A stretch of 64,000 bases of DNA from Burkholderia cepacia ATCC 25416 (GTDB taxonomy: Bacteria > Pseudomonadota > Gammaproteobacteria > Burkholderiales > Burkholderiaceae), in NCBI RefSeq assembly GCF_001411495.1, contig NZ_CP012981.1:310001-374000 (forward strand), given 5' to 3'. Numbering within the stretch: the first letter of the stretch is position 1; every line of letters starts with the position of its first letter. A program made the position numbers and the translations under genes. Of this stretch, positions 57,766-64,000 are shown piece after piece. Below the pieces are notes generated by a model, which was not told the origin of the DNA, ran no database searches, and was given only the letters and a program-made list of their open reading frames with translations.

Positions 57766-58977
57766 GTGAAACCTCTCCTGCTCTCGCACTTCACCGCCAC
57801 CAGCTGCATCGGCCGCGGCCTCGACGCGACCCTCGATGCACTGCGCCACGCGCGCGGCGGGCTCACGCCCTGCGACTTCGAGCGTGCGGATCTCGACACG
57901 TGGATCGGCGCGGTGGACGGCGTCGACGCGCAGCCCGTGCGCGCCGACCTCGCCGACTTCGAGTGCCGCAACAACCGCCTCGCGCAGCTCGGCCTCATGC
58001 AGGACGACTTCGACGTACGCGTCGCGGCGGCCGTCGCGCGCCATGGCGCGGCGCGCGTCGGCGTGTTCGTCGGCACGAGCACGGCCGGCATCCTCGAGAC
58101 CGAGCACGCATACCAGCGCCGCGACCCGGCGAGCGGCGCACTGCCCGCCGACTTCCGCTACGCCCACACGCACAACCCGTATTCGCCGGCCGCGTTCGTG
58201 CGCGCGTTTTTCGCGCTGCGCGGGCCGGCGATGGCGATCTCGTCCGCATGCTCGTCCGGCGCGAAAGTGTTCGGCTCCGCGCGCCGCATGATCGAGGCGG
58301 GATTGATCGATGCGGCCGTCGTCGGCGGCGTCGATTCGCTGTGCCTGACGACGCTGTACGGCTTCAATTCGCTCGAACTGCTGTCGCGCCGGCCGTGCCG
58401 TCCGTTCGACGTCGCGCGCGACGGCATCTCGATCGGCGAGGCCGCCGCGTTCGCGCTCGTCGAACGCGTGCCCGACCCGCCCGCCCCGCTCGACGCCGAT
58501 GCGATCCTGCTGCTCGGCATCGGCGAATCGAGCGACGCGCATCACATGTCGTCGCCGCATCCGGACGGGCTCGGCGCGCGCGTCGCCATCGAGCAGGCGC
58601 TTGCATCCGCCGGCCTCGGCGCGAACGACATCGACTACGTGAACCTGCACGGCACCGCGACGCCGAGCAACGACGCGGCCGAAAGCCGCGCGATCGGCGC
58701 GCTGTTCGCCGGCACGCCGTGCAGCTCGACGAAGGGCGCGACCGGCCATACGCTCGGCGCGGCGGGCGCGCTCGAGGCGGTCGTCGCCGCGCTCGCGCTG
58801 CGCGAACAGTTCGTGCCGGCCGGCGTCAACACGACGCAGCCCGACCCGACACTCGTCGCCGACTACGTGCTCGCGAGCCGCGATGCGCGCGTGCGCGCCG
58901 TCCTCTCCAATTCGTTCGGCTTCGGCGGCACGAATTGCAGCCTGATCCTCGGCCGCGCCGACCACGTACGCCGTTGA
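57766..58977 (+). CDS. Beta-ketoacyl-ACP synthase of the aryl-polyene cluster
   Basis: A 403-residue complete ketosynthase (KAS I/II fold). The nucleophile cysteine is in ISSACSSGAKVFGS, the two histidines in NLHGTATPSND and KGATGHTLGAAG, and NSFGFGGTNCSLIL ends the fold. It catalyses decarboxylative chain elongation (ApeO/ApeR-like). GTG at 57766 is the only plausible start. The 63 bases before it hold no other feature. Confidence 0.9.
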   Translation: MKPLLLSHFTATSCIGRGLDATLDALRHARGGLTPCDFERADLDTWIGAVDGVDAQPVRADLADFECRNNRLAQLGLMQDDFDVRVAAAVARHGAARVGVFVGTSTAGILETEHAYQRRDPASGALPADFRYAHTHNPYSPAAFVRAFFALRGPAMAISSACSSGAKVFGSARRMIEAGLIDAAVVGGVDSLCLTTLYGFNSLELLSRRPCRPFDVARDGISIGEAAAFALVERVPDPPAPLDADAILLLGIGESSDAHHMSSPHPDGLGARVAIEQALASAGLGANDIDYVNLHGTATPSNDAAESRAIGALFAGTPCSSTKGATGHTLGAAGALEAVVAALALREQFVPAGVNTTQPDPTLVADYVLASRDARVRAVLSNSFGFGGTNCSLILGRADHVRR

Positions 58978-58985
58978 GGCCCGCC

Positions 58986-59801
58986 ATGACACTGACCGCC
59001 TTCATCGAAAGCATCGGCCTCGTCGGCCCGGGATTGAGCGGCTGGCCGCACGCGGCCGACGTGCTCGCGGGCCGCGCGCCGTATGCGCCCGCCCGCACCG
59101 AGCTGCCGCCGCCGGCCGGCCTGCCGTCGGCCGAGCGGCGCCGCACGGGCCCCGTCGTGCGCACGGCGCTCGCGGTCGGCCACGAAGCGGTGGCCGCGAG
59201 CGCACGCGACGCCGCGACGCTCGCGACCGTGTTCAGCGCATCGGGCGGCGACGGCCAGAACTGCCACGCGATCTGCGAAACCCTCGCCGGCGACGATCGC
59301 CAGTTGTCGCCGACCCGCTTCCACAACTCCGTGCACAACGCGCCGGCCGGCTACTGGAGCATCGCGACCCGCGCGATGGCGACGTCGAACGTGCTGTGCG
59401 CGCACGACGGCAGCTTTGCCGCCGGGCTGCTCGAGAGCCTGTGCCAGGTCGTCGTCGATCGCGTGCCGACGCTGCTGATCGCGTACGACACCGACTATCC
59501 GGAACCGCTGCGCGCGGTGCGGCCGATCGACGATGCGTTCGGCGTCGCGCTCGTGCTCGCGCCGGAAGCAAGCGAACACGCGCTCGCCCGCATCGACGTG
59601 CAACTCACCGACACCCCCGCCGCGACGCTCGCGCACGCCGGGCTCGACGCGCTGCGCGCCGGCAATCCGGCCGCGCGCGTGCTGCCGCTGCTCGAGGCGC
59701 TCGCCGCGCGGCGTTCGACACGCGTCGTGCTCGACTACCTGGCCGATACACGCGTGCAGGTCGACGTCGCGATGCCGGATACGTTCGCGGAGCGTGCGTG
59801 A
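58986..59801 (+). CDS. Ketosynthase-like chain-length-factor protein (half-length)
   Basis: A 271-residue protein matching only the N-terminal half of a ketosynthase, of the 'beta-ketoacyl synthase chain length factor' family. A cysteine in SNVLCAHDGSFAAGLL sits where the nucleophile would be, but the two catalytic histidine motifs of the C-terminal half are missing. It probably pairs with the complete ketosynthase encoded eight bases upstream and limits chain length (ApeC-like). Its stop overlaps the next start by one base. Confidence 0.85.
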   Translation: MTLTAFIESIGLVGPGLSGWPHAADVLAGRAPYAPARTELPPPAGLPSAERRRTGPVVRTALAVGHEAVAASARDAATLATVFSASGGDGQNCHAICETLAGDDRQLSPTRFHNSVHNAPAGYWSIATRAMATSNVLCAHDGSFAAGLLESLCQVVVDRVPTLLIAYDTDYPEPLRAVRPIDDAFGVALVLAPEASEHALARIDVQLTDTPAATLAHAGLDALRAGNPAARVLPLLEALAARRSTRVVLDYLADTRVQVDVAMPDTFAERA

Positions 59802-60304
59802 TGACCGCGACGATCCCGCTCGCGCCGCCGCTCGACCACGCGTGGATCGCCGCGCACATTCCGCACGACGGCGCGATGTGCGTGCTCGATACGGTCGATG
59901 CGTGGGATGCCGCCCGCATCCGCTGCACCGCGACGAGCCACCGCGATCCGCACAACCCGCTGCGCGCGCACGGCCGGCTCGCGTCCGTCTGCGGGATCGA
60001 ATACGCGGCGCAGGCGATGGCCGTGCACGGCGCGTTGCTCGGTGCGCACGAAGCGCGCCCGCGCGTCGGTTATCTGGCGAGCGTGCGCAACGTCGACGCG
60101 TTCGTCGAGCGGCTCGACACGTTCGCGCAGCCGCTCGTCGTCGAAGCGGAACGCGTGAGCGGCGACGCCCGCTCGGTGCTGTACGGCTTCGCGCTGCGCT
60201 GCGGCGAGCGCGTGCTGCTGTCCGGCCGCGCCGCGGTGATGCTCGACGCATCGGCGGCCGGCGTGTTTCGCCCGGCGCCCGCCGGCGATGCGAATCCTCG
60301 CTGA
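59801..60304 (+). CDS. Hotdog-fold 3-hydroxyacyl-ACP dehydratase (ApeP-like)
   Basis: A 167-residue hotdog protein: AAHIPHDGAMCVLDTVDAWD, ASVCGIEYAAQAMAVHGALL (helix with the catalytic His/Glu region) and VGYLASVRNVDAFVERLD. It is a second dehydratase besides the one fused to the ligase. ApeP/ApeI pairs in other clusters form a heteromeric dehydratase, so the two may act together. ATG at 59801 overlaps the previous stop. Confidence 0.86.
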   Translation: MTATIPLAPPLDHAWIAAHIPHDGAMCVLDTVDAWDAARIRCTATSHRDPHNPLRAHGRLASVCGIEYAAQAMAVHGALLGAHEARPRVGYLASVRNVDAFVERLDTFAQPLVVEAERVSGDARSVLYGFALRCGERVLLSGRAAVMLDASAAGVFRPAPAGDANPR

Positions 60305-60335
60305 AGAGGCTTGTTCAACGGAAGGAAACCAGGTC

Positions 60336-60635
60336 GTGAAAGTTCGTCAGTTCATTGGTACCGCGCTCGTTCTGGCGCTGATCAGCCCGATCGCGCACGC
60401 GGACATGTCGGAAGTGAAGCAGGACATCAAGCGCGATTCGAAGGAAGCCGCGCACAAGACCGGCGAGGCGGCCCGCAGCTTCGGCCACGCGACCGCGAGT
60501 GCGGCGAAGGCGGTCGGGCACGGCGTCGCGCATGCGTCGCGCGAAGGCTGGGATGCCACCAAGCGCACGACGAAGCGGATCTTCCACAAGAACGGCTCCG
60601 GCGAGTCGGGTGGAAAGAGCGAAAAGAGCGATTGA
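60336..60635 (+). CDS. Small exported Lys/Ala-rich protein
   Basis: A 99-residue protein with a signal peptide (GTALVLALISPIAHA, about residues 7-21) and a mature part rich in Lys, Ala, Glu, His and Gly (KRDSKEAAHKTGEAARSFGH). Helical and probably soluble in the periplasm. No family recognised. GTG at 60336 has GAAGGA upstream. It is 31 bases after the dehydratase gene and probably co-transcribed with the pigment operon. Confidence 0.65.
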   Translation: MKVRQFIGTALVLALISPIAHADMSEVKQDIKRDSKEAAHKTGEAARSFGHATASAAKAVGHGVAHASREGWDATKRTTKRIFHKNGSGESGGKSEKSD

Positions 60636-60734
60636 GCGATTGACGACGGACATCGCGCGCACCGCCTCGCGGCATGCGCGCGATGCGTGGCCGCGCGTCG
60701 ACGGTGACGCGTGACTGCCGCCATGCCGCTGCCG

Positions 60735-60941
60735 TCAACGCGCGCCGCGCATGCGGCGTGCCGGCCTGGCCCGCACGCGCGCGAAACACTTGCCGTAAGC
60801 GACGAGCCAGCAATCGCGATGATCGAAGTTCCGCAGCAGCCGCGCGCGGCGCCGCTCGAGCCAGAAGAGCGAGATCGCCATCGCCAGCGCGACGGCCAGT
60901 GCCGCGCCGCCGATCGCGAGTCCCATCCAGGTGTCGCTCAT
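60735..60941 (-). CDS. Small single-pass membrane protein
   Basis: A 68-residue protein: MSDTWMGLAIGGAALAVALA continues to MAISLF, one transmembrane helix, then a basic tail (WLERRRARLLRNFDHRDCW) and an Arg-rich end. ATG at 60941 has GGAG five bases upstream. It lies 108 bases downstream of phaB on the same strand. No family recognised; read-through from phaB is possible. It is convergent with the small exported protein gene. Confidence 0.6.
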   Translation of the reverse strand: MSDTWMGLAIGGAALAVALAMAISLFWLERRRARLLRNFDHRDCWLVAYGKCFARVRARPARRMRGAR

Positions 60942-61049
60942 GCCTTCTCCGGAATGCGGGGCCGCACCGGCACACCTGCGCCGCTGCGGCACTGGAACCA
61001 GCGGAACACGGCCCGGCACGTGCATGCACGCCGTCCGGGCCGCCGTGCG

Positions 61050-61793
61050 TCAGTGCATGTGCTGGCCGCCGTTGATCGCGATGTTGGAGCCCGTCACGAA
61101 GCCGGCCTCCTCCGAGCACAGGTAAGCGACCAGCGCCGCGACTTCCTCGGGCTTGCCGAGCCGGCCCGCCGGAATCTGCGGGAGGATCTTCGAGTCGAGG
61201 ATGTCCTGCGGGATCGCCGTGACCATCTTCGTCGCGAGGTAGCCCGGCGACACGGTGTTCACCGTCACGCCCTTGCGCGCGATCTCGAGCGCGAGCGATT
61301 TCGTGAAGCCGTGCATGCCGGCCTTCGCGGCCGCGTAGTTGGTCTGGCCGACCGAACCCTTCGAGCCGTTCACCGACGAGATGTTGACGATACGGCCCCA
61401 GCCGCGCTCGACCATGCTTTCGCAGACCGGCTTCGTCATGTTGAACACGGAATCGAGGTTCGTGCGGATCACCGCGTCCCAGTTGACCTTGTCGAGCTTG
61501 CGCAGCGTCATGTCGCGCGTGATGCCCGCGTTGTTCACGAGAATGTCGACCGGGCCGACGTCCCGGGCGATCTTCTCGATGCATTGCTGGCACGAATCGT
61601 GGTCGGCCACGTCCACCGGATACGCGAGGAACTCGCGGCCGGCCGCATGCATCTCGGTCAGCCAGCGGTCCGCGCCGGTGTTGCTCGGCGAATACGTGAC
61701 GACTACCCGGTGGCCCGCGTCGTTCAACCTGATGCTGACCGCTTCGCCGAGGCCGCCCATTCCACCAGTCACAACTGCAATTCGCTTAGTCAT
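61050..61793 (-). CDS. phaB: Acetoacetyl-CoA reductase PhaB
   Basis: A 247-residue NADPH-dependent SDR reducing acetoacetyl-CoA to (R)-3-hydroxybutyryl-CoA for polyhydroxybutyrate. The cofactor motif is VTGGMGGLGEAVS, and the catalytic Ser/Tyr/Lys are in NISSVNGSKGSVGQ and NYAAAKAGMHGF. ATG at 61793 gives MTKRIAVVTGG, the usual start of PhaB proteins. It is 216 bases downstream of phaA. That gap holds no gene. Confidence 0.93.
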   Translation of the reverse strand: MTKRIAVVTGGMGGLGEAVSIRLNDAGHRVVVTYSPSNTGADRWLTEMHAAGREFLAYPVDVADHDSCQQCIEKIARDVGPVDILVNNAGITRDMTLRKLDKVNWDAVIRTNLDSVFNMTKPVCESMVERGWGRIVNISSVNGSKGSVGQTNYAAAKAGMHGFTKSLALEIARKGVTVNTVSPGYLATKMVTAIPQDILDSKILPQIPAGRLGKPEEVAALVAYLCSEEAGFVTGSNIAINGGQHMH

Positions 61794-62009
61794 CCTGTAA
61801 ATTACCGACAAAAAAGTAATCGATGAAAGCGGGGCGACGGCATCGCACATGCTGCCGCCCCACCGCTTCGATGCGCAGCCGCCCGCGTCGCGGGCACGGC
61901 ACGCACCGGCACCTCGCGCTTGTTATTGGCCACTTGTCGTGCGCGAAAACCGCTTCACCCGCGTGCGGCGCTCACCGGCGCCGCAGCGGGACGAATCGTC
62001 AGGCCCCGC

Positions 62010-63191
62010 TCAGGCGCGCTCGACCGCGAGCGCGACGCCCATCCCGCCGCCGATGCACAGCGACGCCAGCCCGCGCTTCGCGTCGCGCTTGGCCATCTCG
62101 TGCAGCAGCGTCACCAGGATCCGGCAGCCCGACGCGCCGATCGGGTGACCGATCGCAATCGCCCCGCCGTTCACGTTCACCTTCGACGTGTCCCAGCCCA
62201 TCTGCTGGTGCACCGCCAGCGCCTGCGCCGCGAACGCCTCGTTGATCTCCATCAGGTCCAGGTCGCCCGGCGTCCAGCCCGCGCGCTCCAGGCACCGGCG
62301 CGATGCCGGCACCGGGCCCATCCCCATCACGCTCGGATCGACGCCCGCGTTCGCGTAGGCCTTGATCTTCGCCAGCGGCGTCAGACCCAGCGCCGCCGCC
62401 TTCTGCGCCGACATCACCAGCACCGCCGCCGCGCCGTCGTTCAGCCCCGACGCGTTCGCCGCCGTCACCGAGCCGTCCTTCGAGAACGCCGGCTTCAGCC
62501 CGGCCAGCGACTCCGCCGTCACGCCGTGACGCACGAACTCGTCGGTCGCGAACTGCAGCGGCTCGCCCTTGCGTTGCGGGATCGACACCGGCACGATCTC
62601 GTCGTCGAAGCGGCCGGCCTTCTGCGCGGCTTCCGCCTTGTTCTGCGACAGCGCCGCGAATGCGTCCTGCTCTTCGCGCGTGATCCCGTATTCCTTCGCG
62701 ACGTTCTCCGCCGTGATGCCCATGTGGTACTGGTTGTACACATCCCACAGGCCGTCGACGATCATCGTGTCGACCAGCTTCGCATCGCCCATCCGGAAGC
62801 CGTCACGCGAGCCCGGCAGCACGTGCGGCGACGCGCTCATGTTCTCCTGGCCGCCCGCGATCACGATGTCCGCGTCGCCCGCGACGATCGCGTTTGCTGC
62901 CAGCATCACGGCCTTCAGGCCCGAGCCGCACACCTTGTTGATCGTCATCCCCGGCACGGCCGTCGGCAGCCCGGCCTTGATCAGCGACTGCCGCGCCGGG
63001 TTCTGGCCCGAGCCGGCCGTCAGCACCTGGCCCATGATCACTTCGCTCACCTGCTCGGGCTTCACGCCCGCGCGCTCCAGCACTGCGCGGATCACCGCCG
63101 CGCCCAGTTCGGGTGCTGCAATCTTCGCAAGCGAACCGCCGAATTTGCCGACCGCGGTCCGCGCGGCCGATACGATCACTACGTCCGTCAT
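62010..63191 (-). CDS. phaA: Acetyl-CoA acetyltransferase PhaA (biosynthetic thiolase)
   Basis: A 393-residue thiolase condensing two acetyl-CoA to acetoacetyl-CoA. The nucleophile is in [12 protein letters not shown], the catalytic His in [14 protein letters not shown], and the second Cys in [32 protein letters not shown] is the PhaA-type N terminus. ATG at 63191 has AGGA seven bases upstream; upstream in-frame extension is rejected. It precedes phaB in the same direction. The 291 bases between it and the phasin gene show GC-rich non-coding sequence. Confidence 0.95.
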   Translation of the reverse strand: MTDVVIVSAARTAVGKFGGSLAKIAAPELGAAVIRAVLERAGVKPEQVSEVIMGQVLTAGSGQNPARQSLIKAGLPTAVPGMTINKVCGSGLKAVMLAANAIVAGDADIVIAGGQENMSASPHVLPGSRDGFRMGDAKLVDTMIVDGLWDVYNQYHMGITAENVAKEYGITREEQDAFAALSQNKAEAAQKAGRFDDEIVPVSIPQRKGEPLQFATDEFVRHGVTAESLAGLKPAFSKDGSVTAANASGLNDGAAAVLVMSAQKAAALGLTPLAKIKAYANAGVDPSVMGMGPVPASRRCLERAGWTPGDLDLMEINEAFAAQALAVHQQMGWDTSKVNVNGGAIAIGHPIGASGCRILVTLLHEMAKRDAKRGLASLCIGGGMGVALAVERA

Positions 63192-63482
63192 GTCCAGTTC
63201 CTGCATTGAAATCAGTTCGTCGTTCCGACGCCGGTGCGAGCCGGTCTCGGCCGGCGAACGCGCTCCCCGTGCCATCCGGCGCGGTAGCGGTCGCATGCCT
63301 CCGTACGGCGAACCGCCCCCGTTCGCACGGGCGGCACACCCGCACGGCTCGCCGGGCACCGGCGCGTTGCGGCAAACCGGACGTGAGCCGGGCACCGCGC
63401 GGCACACGCGGCGTCCGGCACCATCCGGCGCCGATCAATCGTGTCGCGCCCGTGCGCGACACATGCTTGCGCGGCTAAGCGA

Positions 63483-64000
63483 TCACGCAGCCGATTCGCG
63501 GGCGGCCGCGGCGTCCTTGCGCGCGGCGGCGGCCGTTTGCTTCGCACCACGCGTTGCCGTTTCGGTGACGGCGTCGAAGCCGCTCTGGGCGGCTTCGATC
63601 GCCTGCCCCGTCGCTGCGCGTACGGAGTCGGCCGCGGCGGTCGCCGCGGACAGCGCCGAGTTCAGCGCGGCCACCACCGGCGCCGAGCCGGCCGGCGCGT
63701 GCTTCGACAGCTCGCCCAGCACGTCCTTCAGGCGCTTGTCGTTCTGTTCGTATTGGGCTTGCGCGACCTTTGCCCATTCGGACTGCGTCGACACCGCGAT
63801 GTCGAACAGGTGGCGGCCGTAGGACACGGCCTTGCCGGCCGCTTCCTGCGGCACCGCGATCTGCTGCGCGAAGCCCACGGCCGGATTGCTGCTGTTGAAC
63901 GCGTTCTTCAGCTTGTCTTCGTATTCCTCGAGCGCCGTCCGGGCCGCTTGCAGGTTGAGTTCGACGACAGCCTCGAAACCTTGGATAGCCGGACGGGCGA
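63483..64000 (-). CDS. Phasin family protein (5' end beyond the window)
   Basis: The C-terminal 172 residues or so of a phasin, the protein that coats polyhydroxybutyrate granules. The visible part contains QGFEAVVELNLQAARTALEE, then NAFNSSNPAVGFAQQIA and SVRAATGQAIEAAQSGFDAV, and an Ala/Lys-rich tail. The reading frame is open to the window edge at 64000, so the start lies outside. The position next to phaA-phaB supports the call. Confidence 0.9.
   Translation of the reverse strand, partial: ARPAIQGFEAVVELNLQAARTALEEYEDKLKNAFNSSNPAVGFAQQIAVPQEAAGKAVSYGRHLFDIAVSTQSEWAKVAQAQYEQNDKRLKDVLGELSKHAPAGSAPVVAALNSALSAATAAADSVRAATGQAIEAAQSGFDAVTETATRGAKQTAAAARKDAAAARESAA

Noticed and set aside
60652..60684. 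ATCGCGCGC/GCGCGCGAT stem between the two small convergent genes
   Set aside because: The loop is 15 bases and there is no T tract, so only a weak secondary structure.

Overview
The window is very GC-rich and dense with genes. Gene content and gene order point to a betaproteobacterium of the genus Burkholderia, probably the B. cepacia complex: fmdB-DUF502-aspS-nudB, a ubiE/ubiJ/ubiB ubiquinone block, a polyhydroxybutyrate locus, and an aryl-polyene cluster that carries a chorismatase. This placement rests on family and synteny recognition by eye, not on a search. No tRNA, rRNA, CRISPR array, insertion sequence or prophage was seen.

Layout. 1-1.1 kb: the start of a nitrate-reductase-associated protein, divergent from fdhD. 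1.1-8.3 kb: a minus-strand fatty-acid beta-oxidation operon led by a TetR regulator (acyl-CoA dehydrogenase, fused hydroxyacyl-CoA dehydrogenase/enoyl-CoA hydratase, thiolase), followed past an intrinsic terminator by a stand-alone enoyl-CoA hydratase. 8.4-19.1 kb: minus-strand housekeeping genes (cardiolipin-synthase-like PLD, nudB, aspS, DUF502, FmdB, a TPMT-type methyltransferase, ubiB, ubiJ, a Tim44-domain protein, ubiE, DUF971, HIT). 19.2-26.2 kb: a 1341-residue flavin/Fe-S oxidoreductase, divergent from ilvA-queF. 26.3-31.2 kb: a VOC protein and a probable D-amino-acid salvage locus (RidA, N-acyl-D-amino-acid deacylase, RpiR regulator, divergent D-serine-dehydratase-like enzyme). 31.4-39.4 kb: DJ-1 protein, MarR-controlled MFS exporter, EcsC, alpha/beta hydrolase, CHRD protein, class II aldolase and a PLD lipoprotein. 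39.6-45.2 kb: an L-lactate locus, with an LldR-type regulator divergent from lutA-lutC-lutB-lldP. 45.3-46.1 kb: an M48 protease lipoprotein.

46.3-60.6 kb is the most distinctive part: two divergent operons forming an aryl-polyene/xanthomonadin-type pigment cluster. The minus-strand arm encodes an acyl carrier protein, a ketoreductase, an XanB2-like chorismatase and a family 2 glycosyltransferase. The plus-strand arm encodes a COG4648 membrane protein, an AMP-ligase fused to a hotdog dehydratase, an LpxL-like acyltransferase, a LolA-like carrier, an MMPL exporter, a NodB-type deacetylase, a complete ketosynthase, a half-length ketosynthase-like protein, a second hotdog dehydratase and a small exported protein. 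Many of these genes overlap by 1 or 4 bases. The proposed logic is: chorismate to hydroxybenzoate, activation and loading onto the ACP, iterative elongation/reduction/dehydration to a polyene, acyl transfer to a membrane anchor, and export to the outer membrane by MMPL and LolA-like proteins.

60.7-64 kb: a small membrane protein, phaB, phaA and the 3'-terminal part of a phasin gene that runs off the right edge. Several regulator genes have a good palindrome in their promoter region (TetR, RpiR, MarR, LldR). These are reported as candidate operators.
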